64,000 nt of DNA from Staphylococcus sp. Marseille-Q5304 (GTDB lineage: Bacteria; Bacillota; Bacilli; Staphylococcales; Staphylococcaceae), in assembly GCF_943737015.1 (NCBI RefSeq), contig NZ_CALSFP010000001.1:1426001-1490000 (forward strand), written 5' to 3'. A program made the translations under genes and the position numbers. The notes under the pieces are model-generated. The model was not told the origin of the DNA. It did no database searches and saw only the letters and a list, made by a program, of their open reading frames with translations. The stretch's first letter is position 1. Each line of letters starts with the position of its first letter. This document shows positions 10,033-20,333 of this stretch, piece after piece.

Positions 10033-10938
10033 TTGAAACAACCAATCATTATTGATACAGATCCAGGAATTGATGATGCAGCCACATTAAGCATCGCTTT
10101 AAATCATCCGAATTTCGACCTAAAAATGATAACAACTGTAAATGGAAATGTAGGTATCGAAAAAACTACAGCAAATGCATTAAAACTTAAAAAGTTTTTT
10201 AACAGTGATGTGCCTGTACATCGCGGTGCTTCTCGCCCATTATTAAACGATTTGTATGATGCAAGTATTGTTCATGGTGAATCAGGTATGGACGGTTATG
10301 ATTTTCCAGAAATTAATGAAAAAGATTTAGCCTCCTCGCATGCAGTAGAAGTCATGCGTCAAACTATACTTAATTCTGAAGACCCTATTACATTGATTCC
10401 TATAGGGCCACTTACAAATATAGCGTTACTATTATCTACTTATCCTGAGGTTAAAGATTATATAAAGGAAGTCATATTAATGGGTGGATCAACTGGCAGA
10501 GGAAATGTGACTCCCCTAGCTGAATTTAATATATATTGTGATCCAGAAGCAGCCAAGATTGTGTTTGATTCAGGATTGCCAATTACGATGGTAGGCTTAG
10601 ATGTTGCTAGAAGTTCAACTTTAAGTCACGATAGTTTAGAAAAACTCAAATCACAAAACGACGCAACACAAATGTTATATAAAATTTTCAAACATTATAA
10701 AGGTGATGACTTCGAAAAAGGATTAAACTTATACGACGTTTATACAGTGCTTTATTTATTACATCCGGAAGAATTCGAAGTTGAAGAAGCAGATGTTCAA
10801 ATTGAAATTTCCGGCGAGTTAACTCGTGGTGCTACAGTTACAGATTTCGCAAGTCATTTCCCTAACTGTTCTGTTGTAAAATCAATTCACCCTCAAACTT
10901 TAGAAAAGCTATTTTTCGAAGCACTAGAATATTGCTAA
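10033..10938 (+). CDS. Nucleoside hydrolase (inosine/uridine-preferring family)
   Basis: Hydrolyses ribonucleosides to free base and ribose for salvage. 301 aa, TTG start after GGGGGATG. The calcium-binding signature DTDPGIDDA sits at residues 8-16; further family motifs are TVNGNVGIEKTTANAL, HGESGMDGYDF, LIPIGPLTNIALLL and EFNIYCDPEAA. Specificity (RihA, RihB or RihC type) cannot be read by eye. Single gene, followed by an intergenic repeat. In S. aureus I recall fmtA, not this gene, beside qox. Confidence 0.92.
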   Translation: MKQPIIIDTDPGIDDAATLSIALNHPNFDLKMITTVNGNVGIEKTTANALKLKKFFNSDVPVHRGASRPLLNDLYDASIVHGESGMDGYDFPEINEKDLASSHAVEVMRQTILNSEDPITLIPIGPLTNIALLLSTYPEVKDYIKEVILMGGSTGRGNVTPLAEFNIYCDPEAAKIVFDSGLPITMVGLDVARSSTLSHDSLEKLKSQNDATQMLYKIFKHYKGDDFEKGLNLYDVYTVLYLLHPEEFEVEEADVQIEISGELTRGATVTDFASHFPNCSVVKSIHPQTLEKLFFEALEYC

Positions 10939-11047
10939 ATATTAACTTTAGATATATTTAAACTGAGAAATTTAACAGCAATTAAAATTCTCAATATCAA
11001 GTTTTCAAAATGATTTTGACAAAAACTTTAATAAATCTATATAAAAA

Positions 11048-11225
11048 CGAGTCTGAGACAAAATAGGTGTCTCAGACTCGTTGTCAACTTGGCAGTAGAT
11101 CAGTAGATGTCTGGATTGAAAATGCGCTTATATCAAGCTTTTTCAATCCTAGTCATCTTTGCCGGGGGTGGGACTATGAAATCTTTATTAAAAATTCGAT
11201 TTCTGTCTTCCTCCCCTTTTTATTG
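11048..11225. repeat. Intergenic repeat family A, copy 1
   Basis: Starts with the hairpin ACGAGTCTGAGACA / TGTCTCAGACTCGT (11048-11061, 11068-11081), then a body running through ACTTGGCAGTAGAT, TGAAAATGCGCTTA, TTCAATCCTAGTCATC, GGGGTGGGACTA and TTCGATTTCTGTC. It matches copy 3 (53735-53907) in inverted orientation, with a short duplicated segment (AGATCAGT) here. It sits between convergent genes and can terminate both. Confidence 0.85.
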
Positions 11226-11286
11226 TTATATGAATATTTAATTTTAACTTAGTCAATGGAGACAAGCGTTTCACACATAGTGAATT

Positions 11287-12942
11287 TTATACAGTCTCAA
11301 TATATTCTTTCATAAATTGGTCTGTAATTTCATCTATATTTTCTGCTTTTAGTGAAAAATACACTTTTAACTTTGGCTCTGTGCCTGATGGTCGTAATGC
11401 AATAAAACCATCATCAAAAATAAATCTAACCAAATTCGTATTTGGTAATGTAAGTGATTCTGTCTCCCCTGTTTCAAGATTTTTAACAGAACCTTTTTGA
11501 TAGTCTTCTATTTGTTTAACGTCTATACCACAAATTTGAGTTTGTGGTTCATTTCTAAATCTTTCCATGATATTCACTATTTTACTTCGACCAGCTTCAC
11601 CTTCAAACTCTGGCGCTAATGTACGATTCTCAAATTTACCAATATTTTGATAAATATCATTCATTTCATCTTTAAAGGTAAGACCATTTTTTGCAAGTAA
11701 GTTTTTATATTTGATTAATAAAGGCGCAATTTGTATTGCATCCTTATCTCTAGAAATTGGTTTAGCTAAATATCCATGACTTTCTTCAAATGCAAGTAGT
11801 AATTGGTCTTTCCCGTCGGATTCTTTTTCCTCAATTTTATCTGAAATAAATTTAAAACCTGTCAACACATTGTTTACTTCTACATCTAATGCATGTGCAA
11901 GTCTATCAGCAAGTTCACTTGTTACGATAGATTTCACAATATACAATGGTTTACCTTCATCCACTAGTACTTGGAATCTTAACTTCATCAATAATAATCC
12001 AATTTCATTACCGTTAAAATATTTATAATCATTATTGCCATATCTTTCTATAAATCCTAAACGATCGGCATCAGGATCAGTAGCTATGATTAATTGTGCA
12101 TCTCGTTCTTCTGCTAATTTTAAGCTACGTTCAAATACTGCTTCTTCTTCAGGATTTGCTGCTTTCACTGTTGGGAAGTTTCCATCAGGTTTTGATTGTG
12201 TGTCTTCTATTACATATTGATTGAAGTCAAGCTCATCTAAAATTTCAGAAAGTATCGGTAAACTCGTTCCATGTAAACTCGTTAATACCACTTGTGTTTC
12301 ATTACCTTCAATTGTACCAACTAAATCTTTAACTTCTTGTTTATATTCTTCGATTAAATCCTGATTAATAAATACAATCGCATTTTCATCTACTAATGCA
12401 TTGAAATTTCCCTTTTCGATCGTTAAAGGCTCTTTGATGTTATTAATATACTCACTCAATGCTTCTGAAGTATCTGGAAGTAATTGGCCACCTTTTTCAT
12501 TGTAAACTTTTATTCCATTATATTGTTTAGGATTATGACTTGCTGTAATCATTACACCTGCATCAGCTTTTAAATGTTTTACTGCAAATGATAATTCAGG
12601 TGTTGATTTATAGCTGTTAGCAAGTATAACTTGAACACCAAAAGTGCCCATTACGCTAGCCATTTCTACACTGAATTCATCAGATAGTAATCTTGTATCA
12701 TAATATATTACTGCTTTAGGTTCATCAGTTTGTGCCTTTAAATACTTTGCTAATCCTAATGCAACTTTTCGAACTGTGAATGCATTCAAATAGCCTGGTC
12801 CTAAACCGATCTTGCTACGTATACCAGCCGTACCAAAACTTAAAATATTTTCGAATCCTTCATGTTGTTCATTTTCTGATTGTTGATCATAAAATGATTT
12901 CACTAGACTTTCATCAATCTTGTCCAACCACTGTTGTTTCAT
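11287..12942 (-). CDS. pgcA: Alpha-phosphoglucomutase
   Basis: Interconverts glucose-6-phosphate and glucose-1-phosphate, the precursor of UDP-glucose for glucolipid and teichoic acid synthesis. 551 aa, phosphohexomutase superfamily: phosphoserine loop TASHNPKQYNG (Ser135), metal loop DPDADRLG (Asp289/291/293), sugar-binding EESHGY and phosphate-binding RPSGTEPK near the C-terminus. ATG after GGAGGA. Single gene, divergent from lcpB. In function it connects to ugtP/ltaA at 48.5-50.9 kb. Confidence 0.94.
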   Translation of the reverse strand: MKQQWLDKIDESLVKSFYDQQSENEQHEGFENILSFGTAGIRSKIGLGPGYLNAFTVRKVALGLAKYLKAQTDEPKAVIYYDTRLLSDEFSVEMASVMGTFGVQVILANSYKSTPELSFAVKHLKADAGVMITASHNPKQYNGIKVYNEKGGQLLPDTSEALSEYINNIKEPLTIEKGNFNALVDENAIVFINQDLIEEYKQEVKDLVGTIEGNETQVVLTSLHGTSLPILSEILDELDFNQYVIEDTQSKPDGNFPTVKAANPEEEAVFERSLKLAEERDAQLIIATDPDADRLGFIERYGNNDYKYFNGNEIGLLLMKLRFQVLVDEGKPLYIVKSIVTSELADRLAHALDVEVNNVLTGFKFISDKIEEKESDGKDQLLLAFEESHGYLAKPISRDKDAIQIAPLLIKYKNLLAKNGLTFKDEMNDIYQNIGKFENRTLAPEFEGEAGRSKIVNIMERFRNEPQTQICGIDVKQIEDYQKGSVKNLETGETESLTLPNTNLVRFIFDDGFIALRPSGTEPKLKVYFSLKAENIDEITDQFMKEYIETV

Positions 12943-13254
12943 AATTATCCTCCTTATATTTTAAGCACAAGGTTTATATATCATCTATATAGATCTTCTC
13001 AATTTCAAAGTCATTGCATTCCCCATTATATCGTAAGTTACGCAAGAAATCATTTTATACTAACACCTCGATTAATTAAGATGATTTTCACCTAAATTGA
13101 GATATTTATTTGACAAATTTTATTTCTTTATTGATAAATTACTCTATTAGTAATAGAATAATAAGTTATAGCACATTTATACTTTACAATAAATTTACAT
13201 TCTTAACATTGTATAAAAATTCCAAATCAATCATATATTTAAGGAGCTTCAAAC
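12943..13254. other. Divergent intergenic region pgcA/lcpB
   Basis: 312 bases, AT-rich, holding the two divergent promoters. No ORF, hairpin or repeat that I can support. Confidence 0.5.
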
Positions 13255-14475
13255 ATGAATAAATTTTTTAAATACTTTCTTATATTACTCTCATTAATTC
13301 TTGTAGTTGTTCCAATTATCTTTGCTATTACTATACTAAAATCTTCTGAAAAAGCATTTGAAAACTCATATAACCAAGATGATTCTGATCGAACTTCAAA
13401 TGTAAGAAAATCAAAAATAGATCCTTCTAAGGACCCTTTTACAATTTTATTTTTAGGAATCGATGAAAATAGTGGTAGAGAAGAAAATGGACAGACAACT
13501 GAACATTCTAGAAGTGATGCAATGATCCTCTCTACATTTAACGCAGATAAAAATAGAATAAGATTGTTAAGTATTCCAAGAGATACGGTAAGTTATATTC
13601 CTAAAGTTGGCTACTATGATAAAATCACACATGCTCATGTATTTGGTGGACCTACTTCCTCAATGGACGCTGTAGAAGCAACATTAAATGTGCCTGTCGA
13701 TTATTATATAAGAATAAATATGGATGCCTTCGTTGACGCAGTTGATGAACTTGGCGGTATCAAATACGATGTACCTTATAATTTAGATGAACCAAATACG
13801 AATGACGATGGCAATATTAAAGTTAAAAAAGGTTACCAAACATTAAATGGTGATCAAGCGCTTGCTGTAGCTCGAACAAGACATCATGATTCAGATCTAA
13901 AACGCGGCGAACGTCAAATGGAACTTATTAAAATATTATTCGCCAAAGCACAACAGACAAATTCATTCGATAAATTGGATAACGTCATTAGCATTGTAGG
14001 TAAAAATTCTAAACATAACTTTAGTCAGAAAGAAATGGAAGGCTTTGTTTCAACTTACATGCGTCATGATATGGATATAAAAAGTAAACAACTCAAAGGT
14101 AAAGATGATTATCTAAAAGGTATTTACTATTACAATCCTTCAATAAAAAGTATCCAAAATACTTCAAATTTATTGCGTAATGATTTAAATCTCCCTAAAA
14201 TTAGTGATAAAGATGCATTTTTAAATCAACGTGTAACTGATTTTTATGGTACACTCGTGCCACAGACTAAAATTGATAGTAGTTTACTTAAAAAGAATCA
14301 GAACGATACTTCTGATGATGAAAATAATAATAACGAAAACGACAATGAATCAAATCAAAATACTAATAATACTCAAACTAACGACAATCAATCTATGGAT
14401 TCACAAACACAACAATCCACTGGTAATTCAAACTATCAAGAAGGTCAGACACAGCAACAAAATGCAGTTTACTAA
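13255..14475 (+). CDS. lcpB: LytR-CpsA-Psr (LCP) family glycopolymer ligase
   Basis: LCP enzymes move lipid-linked wall teichoic acid or other polymers onto peptidoglycan. 406 aa: N-terminal membrane anchor (about 5-27), then the LCP domain (about 60-230) with FTILFLGIDENSG, RSDAMILSTF, LLSIPRDT and ARTRHHDSDLKRGERQ (the conserved Asp/Arg patch). The last ~65 residues are a low-complexity Asn/Gln/Asp/Ser tail. The position two genes before atl matches lcpB of S. aureus, which is the reason for the symbol. ATG after AAGGAG. Confidence 0.9.
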   Translation: MNKFFKYFLILLSLILVVVPIIFAITILKSSEKAFENSYNQDDSDRTSNVRKSKIDPSKDPFTILFLGIDENSGREENGQTTEHSRSDAMILSTFNADKNRIRLLSIPRDTVSYIPKVGYYDKITHAHVFGGPTSSMDAVEATLNVPVDYYIRINMDAFVDAVDELGGIKYDVPYNLDEPNTNDDGNIKVKKGYQTLNGDQALAVARTRHHDSDLKRGERQMELIKILFAKAQQTNSFDKLDNVISIVGKNSKHNFSQKEMEGFVSTYMRHDMDIKSKQLKGKDDYLKGIYYYNPSIKSIQNTSNLLRNDLNLPKISDKDAFLNQRVTDFYGTLVPQTKIDSSLLKKNQNDTSDDENNNNENDNESNQNTNNTQTNDNQSMDSQTQQSTGNSNYQEGQTQQQNAVY

Positions 14476-14515
14476 TTTTCAACTTTAATACTCAAAGTAG
14501 AGAGGAGTACGCGAC

Positions 14516-14986
14516 ATGTCACGTAAAACATATGAAAAAATTGCTCATATCAATGGTATGTTCAATATTCTGGAACAACAATTAATCCACAGTAAAGACA
14601 TGGCTCTATTTAGAAATGAATTCTTTTACGTCAACCATGAACATCGTGAAAATTATGAAGCCTTAAGAATTTATTATAAGGATAGTGAACACAATCCAAT
14701 CGTTGATGGCGCATGTTATATCGTAGCATTACCAGAAATCTTCGATAAAGTCGATGTGTTTGAAGCAGAGTTACCATTTTCTTGGGTTTATGATGAAAAT
14801 GGTATTACTGAAACGATGAAACAGATTAGTATCCCAATCCAATATTTAGTTGCTGCTGCTTTAGAAGTTACTGATGTGAATATTTTCAAACCATCAGGTT
14901 TCACTATGGGAATGAATAATTGGAATATTGCTCAGATGAGAATATTTTGGCAATATTCAGCGATTATTCGTCAAGAAGCTCAATAA
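14516..14986 (+). CDS. DUF2538 family protein
   Basis: 156-aa soluble protein (MSRKTYEKIAHINGMFNI...), no signal peptide or membrane helix. Closely resembles the S. aureus protein at the same position between lcpB and the GNAT gene. Function unknown. ATG after GAGGAG; 40 nt after lcpB, so possibly co-transcribed with it. Confidence 0.85.
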   Translation: MSRKTYEKIAHINGMFNILEQQLIHSKDMALFRNEFFYVNHEHRENYEALRIYYKDSEHNPIVDGACYIVALPEIFDKVDVFEAELPFSWVYDENGITETMKQISIPIQYLVAAALEVTDVNIFKPSGFTMGMNNWNIAQMRIFWQYSAIIRQEAQ

Positions 14987-15000
14987 TTTAATGGACGTTG

Positions 15001-15033
15001 CCCTATCATAGCTACTATGGTAGGGTTATTTTA
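15001..15033 (+). terminator. Terminator after the DUF2538 gene
   Basis: CCCTATCATAG (15001-15011) pairs with CTATGGTAGGG (15015-15025), followed by TTATTTTAA. Confidence 0.8.
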
Positions 15034-15058
15034 ATTATATTAAACGAGGTGTTGAAGT

Positions 15059-15481
15059 ATGTTTCAAAAGGTAACAACAAATAAAATGCTGGAAGACGCT
15101 TTCGAAGTACGTAAAAAAGTCTTTGTAGAAGAGCAAGGCGTTCCACTAGAAAATGAACTTGATGCACATGATAAAACATCCACTCATTTTATCGGTTATG
15201 AGGAAAACATCCCTTTTGCTACAGGACGATTACGTGCTGTAGATGATAAAGCAAAGATCGAAAGAGTCGCAATCACAAAGCAATTTCGTAAATCAGGTAA
15301 TGGTAAAAAATTAATGAATTTTATCGAACAGTACGCTAAAGATGAGGGTTTCTCTAAAGTAACACTCAATGCCCAATGTCAAGCGCAGAAGTTTTATGAA
15401 ACTTTAGGATATCAAGCGGAGGGTTCTGTTTTTATGGAAGAAAACATTGAACATATCGTTATGTCCAAAAAATTTTCTTAA
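15059..15481 (+). CDS. GNAT family N-acetyltransferase (ElaA/YjcF-like)
   Basis: 140-aa acetyltransferase. The N-terminus VRKKVFVEEQGVPLENELD and the acetyl-CoA loop RKSGNGKKLMNFIEQYA followed by ...YETLGYQAEG are typical of this GNAT subgroup. Substrate unknown. ATG after CGAGGTG. Conserved between lcpB and atl in staphylococci. Confidence 0.9.
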   Translation: MFQKVTTNKMLEDAFEVRKKVFVEEQGVPLENELDAHDKTSTHFIGYEENIPFATGRLRAVDDKAKIERVAITKQFRKSGNGKKLMNFIEQYAKDEGFSKVTLNAQCQAQKFYETLGYQAEGSVFMEENIEHIVMSKKFS

Positions 15482-15696
15482 TATATTACACAATTTACAA
15501 ATTTTATAAAACAATGACCCCCTAGCGTTTACATAAAATTAATAACATCTATTTAACCTACACCATGTTCAATAATTCACCAACATACCTTAACCGAAAA
15601 CATTACTTTTTTATTACAAAACGATGAAATCAAACCACGTACGATTTAAACGTATTATAATGACACTAAATTAATTTTGTTAAAGGGGCATTAATT

Positions 15697-18600
15697 ATGA
15701 CTAATAAAAAGTTTAATTACAAGGTACCGTCAATCTTAGCTTTAACTTTGGCTGGTACTGCGTTATCAACACATCATGCACAAGCATCAGAAAACACTCA
15801 AGACCAAACTAAAAATACGAATGTTTTAAATGATGAAAAAACGCTTAACGACAGTCAACAAATTAAATCTGAAGTGAGTAAACCAACAAATAATATTTCA
15901 GGGACACAAGCTTACCAAGACCCAACACAAGTCAAAACTTCTGATAGTGACGAGTCAAATTACGATGCTCAGTTAGATGATTTAAATAATGAAAGTGCTC
16001 AAACTACTCAAGATCAAACATCTACTACTCAACAAGACAGTAAAGACAACAGCACTCAAGCTTCTGAAGATAGTCAATCTACTGACGGTGATGCGACTTC
16101 TTCTAGTGAACAACAAGATGATGTGCAATCTCAATCTAACCAAGATTCTACTGTAGCTGATCAAAACGACAGCGAAGATAACAGCACTCAAGCTTCTGAA
16201 GATAGTCAATCTACTGATGGCGATGCGACTTCTTCCAGTGAACAACAAGATGATGTGCAATCTCAATCTAACCAAGATTCTACTGTAGCTGATCAAAACG
16301 ACAGCGAAGATAACAGCACTCAAGCTTCTGAAGATAGTCAATCTACTGATGGCGATGCGACTTCTTCCAGTGAACAACAAGATGATGTGCAATCTCAATC
16401 TAACCAAGATTCTACTGTAGCTGATCAAAACGACAGCGAAGATAACAGCACTCAAGCTTCTGAAGATAGTCAATCTACTGATGGTGATGCGACTTCTTCT
16501 AGTGAACAACAAGATGACGTGCAATCTCAATCTAACCAAGATTCTACTGTAGCTGAACAAAGCGACAGCGAAGATAACAGCACTCAAGCTTCTGAAGATA
16601 GTCAATCTACTGATGGTGATGCAACTTCTTCTAGCGAACAACAAGCTGACGTACAATCTCAATCTAACCAAGATTCTACTGTAGCTGATCAAAACGACAG
16701 CGAAGATAACAGCACTCAAGCTTCTGAAGATAGTCAATCTACTGATGGCGATGCGACTTCTTCTAGTGAACAACAAGATGATGTGCAATCTCAATCTAAC
16801 CAAGATTCTACTGTAGCTGACCAAAACGACAGCGAAGATAACAGCACTCAAGCTTCTGAAGATAGTCAATCTACTGATGGCGATGCGACTTCTTCTAGTG
16901 AACAACAAGATGATGTGCAATCTCAATCTAACCAAGATTCTACTGTAGCTGACCAAAACGACAGCGAAGATAACAGCACTCAAGCTTCTGAAGATAGTCA
17001 ATCTACTGATGGCGATGCGACTTCTTCCAGCGAACAATTAGCAGAAGCAACATCAGAAAATACACTTGCACGTAAAGTTGCAAATAGTACTGATGATTCA
17101 ACTCAACAAGAAAGCACGAACTCAAGTGAAGCACCAGTTTTCAAAACATTCGCAGCTTATAGTGCTCCTGAAGCTGGTTCAACAACTGATAGTTCTGAAA
17201 ACAAAGTTTCAACACGCTCAGCTTCCCTAACTGAAGAAGCTGCGACAACAAGCAGTCTTCCTAAATATACGCCAACAGTAAGTTCAAAAATTAATGATTA
17301 CATCCGTAAAAATAAATTTGAAGCGCCAAATTACGAGAAAGATATTGCAAGTTATTTACCACGTTACAACTACCGTTACGGTTCTCCAGAAGGTATTGTA
17401 ATGCATGATACTGCGAATGATAACTCTACAATTACTGGTGAAGTCAACTACATGAAAAACAATTACAATATGGCTTTTGTTCATGCTTACGTCGATGGAA
17501 ATCGTATAATTGAAACAGCTAATACGGATTACCTTGCTTGGGGCGCTGGCCCAGCTGCAAATGAGCGTTTCATCCATGTTGAACTTGTTCATACGCACGA
17601 TTACGATTCGTTTGCTAGATCTATCAATAACTATGCTGACTATGCAGCAACAAATTTACGTTATTATGGTTTAAAACCTGATAGTGCTGAGTATGATGCA
17701 AAAGGTACTGTTTGGACACATAGAGCAGTAAGTAAATATTTAGGCGGTTCAGACCACAGTGACCCTCATGGTTACTTAGCTCAACATGGCTACACTTATG
17801 ATGAATTATACGACTTAATCAGAGAAAAATACTTAATCCAAACTGGTCAAGTTGCACCATGGGGCGCTTCTTCTTCTGGTAGTACAGACGGCAGCAGTAA
17901 CGATCAACCTAAAACAGGTGAAGTATCAGTAAATACTACGAATGGAATGGCACGCATTGGTTCTACAAATGATGGATTATATACAACAATTTATGACCAT
18001 GATGGTAAAGAAACGAGTCGTACAAACCAATCGTTAAAAGTTACAAAATCAGCATCAATTGGTGATGAAAAATTCTACCTTGTATCTGACTACAATAAAG
18101 ATAGTTTATTAGGTTGGGTCCACCAAAACGATGTAACTTATAAATCAGCAAACAAAGTACAATCAATCGATAAAGCATATAAAATCGAACCTGGTTCAAA
18201 CGTATACAGCGTACCGTGGGCAACTTCTTCTCAAAAAGTTGGCTCTGTATCTGGATCTTCAACACAAACATTTAATGGAACAAAAATGCAACAAGTTGGT
18301 TCAACTAACTATGTATATGGTAAAGTCAATGACCTATCTGGCTGGGTAAGACTAGATAAACTTACAGATTCAAGTTCTGATAGTGATGATACACCATCAA
18401 CTGAAAATCAATTAACTGTTACACCTTTAACAAATACTCAAGGTATCGTGAATCGTACAAACAATGGTGTGTTCACTTCAGTGTATAATTCAACAGGTAC
18501 TCAAAAATCTTATGTTAATGGAAATACTTATAAATTAAGTAAGAAAGCTACATTAGGTGATCGTTCTTTCTACTTACTTACTGACAACGCTTCAAGCGAT

Positions 18601-20322
18601 AATATCGGTTGGATGTTAACGGGTGATGTTGCAGTTAAAGTTAACAATGATTTATCTGTAACTGAATTATCAAATACACAAGGTACTGTTAAGAATACTA
18701 ACAGCGGTGTTTATGGTTCAGTTTATGATAAGACAGGTACTCAAAAATCTTCAGTTAATGGCAACACTTACAAATTAAGCAAGAAAGCTAACTTAGGTGA
18801 CAAATCTTTCTACCTACTTACTAATAATTCAAACGAAAATATCGGCTGGATGAAAACTGGCGATATCACTGTTAACGAAGCAGCAACTGCGACTAATTCA
18901 ACGCAATCAGTAAGTCAAATCGGTCAATTAAATACGACTAATTCAGGTATCAGAACAACTGTTTATGACCCACAAGGTAAAGATGCAACAAAATATGCAG
19001 GAAAAACGTATACAGTAACAAAGCAACGTACACAAGGTGATAACACTTATGTATTAATTCAAAATGCGCAACAAAATACACCAATTGGTTGGGTAAACAA
19101 AAATGATATTAATACTCAAAGTTTAAGTAAACCAACTACTAACAATAACAAATATATTGTAAAATCAACTAATGGCGGTCTTTATGTCATTCCATGGGGA
19201 ACTACTAAGCAACGCTTAGACGACTTACAAAATCTTGAAGACAATAACTTCAACGCTTCTAAGTCAATTTACGTTGGTAAAGATGAATATGTTTACGGTA
19301 ATGTAAACAATAAAACTGGTTGGATTGCAGGCAAAGATTTAACTAAAGCTGATGATCAAGATGTAAATCAATCACCTGTTACAGCGAAGAATTTCAGTTA
19401 TATCATATATAACGAAAATGGTGATTATTACACTGATCCTACTTCTAAAACACCAGCTGGTTCATTAAAAGATTTCTATACAGGTATTTTCACTGTATTT
19501 GAACAACAAACTATCAATGGTGTAACTTGGTATCATGGTAAATTAGCTAACGGCCAAGTAGTTTGGATTAAAGCAAGTGATTTACGTAAAGAATTAGTAC
19601 AATATAATCAATCAGGCTATACATTAGATCAAGCCGTAGCTAAACAAAAAGCACTTTCTGCAAAACCACAAATTCAACGCATTGCTGGTAAATGGGAAGA
19701 TGCTACTTCAAGTGAAATCAAACAAGCTATGGATACTACAAAATTAGCTAATGATCCAGTTCAAAAATACCAATTCTTACAATTAGATAAAGCCCAAAAC
19801 ATCCCTTCTGAGGATCTAAATAAGTTATTAAAAGGAAAAGGTATTTTAGAGGGGCAAGGTGAAGCGTTTAGTGAAGCTGCTAAACTGAATAATATCAATG
19901 AAATTTATTTAATCTCACATGCATTATTAGAAACAGGTAATGGTACTTCAACATTATCTAATGGTGGAGATGTAATTGATAATAAAGTGGTTACAAATGT
20001 AACACCTAAATACTATAATATGTTTGGTATAGGTGCGATTGATCGTGATGCAGTTAAAGAAGGCTTTAAAACTGCGAAAAACAATGGTTGGGATACAGTA
20101 CAGAAAGCAATCGTTGGCGGTGCCAAATTCATTGCCGGTTCTTATATCCACCAAGGTCAAAACACACTTTACAAAATGCGTTGGAATCCATTAAACCCAG
20201 GTGTACACCAATACGCTACAGATATTTCTTGGGCTGAGAAAAACGCAACACGCATGAAAACTTTTTACGATTCAATTGGTCAATTAGGTAAATATTTCGA
20301 TATTTCAACATATAAAAAATAG
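15697..20322 (+). CDS. atl: Bifunctional autolysin (amidase and endo-beta-N-acetylglucosaminidase)
   Basis: Major peptidoglycan hydrolase for daughter-cell separation and surface attachment. 1541 aa, well above S. aureus Atl (1256). Order: signal peptide (cleavage near AQA-SE, residue 30); acidic Ser/Gln/Asp propeptide with 7.5 copies of a 44-aa repeat (about 117-447); Amidase_2 domain (about 540-715) with Zn ligands His570 (MHDTAN), His675 (THRAVS) and probably Asp689 (SDPHGYL); GW/SH3-like targeting repeats (about 740-1290; GWV/GWM motifs); C-terminal glucosaminidase domain with catalytic Glu1412 (SHALLETGNGTS). Normally processed into separate amidase and glucosaminidase. Single gene with its own terminator; a TATAAT box lies about 45 nt upstream of the ATG. 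Confidence 0.97.
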   Translation: MTNKKFNYKVPSILALTLAGTALSTHHAQASENTQDQTKNTNVLNDEKTLNDSQQIKSEVSKPTNNISGTQAYQDPTQVKTSDSDESNYDAQLDDLNNESAQTTQDQTSTTQQDSKDNSTQASEDSQSTDGDATSSSEQQDDVQSQSNQDSTVADQNDSEDNSTQASEDSQSTDGDATSSSEQQDDVQSQSNQDSTVADQNDSEDNSTQASEDSQSTDGDATSSSEQQDDVQSQSNQDSTVADQNDSEDNSTQASEDSQSTDGDATSSSEQQDDVQSQSNQDSTVAEQSDSEDNSTQASEDSQSTDGDATSSSEQQADVQSQSNQDSTVADQNDSEDNSTQASEDSQSTDGDATSSSEQQDDVQSQSNQDSTVADQNDSEDNSTQASEDSQSTDGDATSSSEQQDDVQSQSNQDSTVADQNDSEDNSTQASEDSQSTDGDATSSSEQLAEATSENTLARKVANSTDDSTQQESTNSSEAPVFKTFAAYSAPEAGSTTDSSENKVSTRSASLTEEAATTSSLPKYTPTVSSKINDYIRKNKFEAPNYEKDIASYLPRYNYRYGSPEGIVMHDTANDNSTITGEVNYMKNNYNMAFVHAYVDGNRIIETANTDYLAWGAGPAANERFIHVELVHTHDYDSFARSINNYADYAATNLRYYGLKPDSAEYDAKGTVWTHRAVSKYLGGSDHSDPHGYLAQHGYTYDELYDLIREKYLIQTGQVAPWGASSSGSTDGSSNDQPKTGEVSVNTTNGMARIGSTNDGLYTTIYDHDGKETSRTNQSLKVTKSASIGDEKFYLVSDYNKDSLLGWVHQNDVTYKSANKVQSIDKAYKIEPGSNVYSVPWATSSQKVGSVSGSSTQTFNGTKMQQVGSTNYVYGKVNDLSGWVRLDKLTDSSSDSDDTPSTENQLTVTPLTNTQGIVNRTNNGVFTSVYNSTGTQKSYVNGNTYKLSKKATLGDRSFYLLTDNASSDNIGWMLTGDVAVKVNNDLSVTELSNTQGTVKNTNSGVYGSVYDKTGTQKSSVNGNTYKLSKKANLGDKSFYLLTNNSNENIGWMKTGDITVNEAATATNSTQSVSQIGQLNTTNSGIRTTVYDPQGKDATKYAGKTYTVTKQRTQGDNTYVLIQNAQQNTPIGWVNKNDINTQSLSKPTTNNNKYIVKSTNGGLYVIPWGTTKQRLDDLQNLEDNNFNASKSIYVGKDEYVYGNVNNKTGWIAGKDLTKADDQDVNQSPVTAKNFSYIIYNENGDYYTDPTSKTPAGSLKDFYTGIFTVFEQQTINGVTWYHGKLANGQVVWIKASDLRKELVQYNQSGYTLDQAVAKQKALSAKPQIQRIAGKWEDATSSEIKQAMDTTKLANDPVQKYQFLQLDKAQNIPSEDLNKLLKGKGILEGQGEAFSEAAKLNNINEIYLISHALLETGNGTSTLSNGGDVIDNKVVTNVTPKYYNMFGIGAIDRDAVKEGFKTAKNNGWDTVQKAIVGGAKFIAGSYIHQGQNTLYKMRWNPLNPGVHQYATDISWAEKNATRMKTFYDSIGQLGKYFDISTYKK
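16045..17037 (+). repeat. 132-bp in-frame tandem repeat in the atl propeptide
   Basis: Seven full copies begin at 16045, 16177, 16309, 16441, 16573, 16705 and 16837, plus a half copy at 16969-17037. Each encodes 44 aa starting DNSTQASEDSQSTDGDATSS. Copies differ by only a few bases (for example AEQSDSE at the end of copy 4 and QQADVQ in copy 5), which points to recent expansion. The unit keeps frame on both strands, which creates a long antisense artefact ORF. Confidence 0.95.
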
Positions 20323-20333
20323 GATTGAAATTC

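Noticed and set aside
15982..17037. Antisense 351-codon ORF (FTRRSRIAISRLTIF-type repeats)
   Set aside because: It is opposite the atl tandem repeat. A 132-bp unit is a multiple of three, so any frame open in one unit stays open in all. No RBS or family resemblance.
16045..17037. CRISPR-like array
   Set aside because: Direct repeats are contiguous, in-frame and protein-coding, with no unique spacers and no cas genes.
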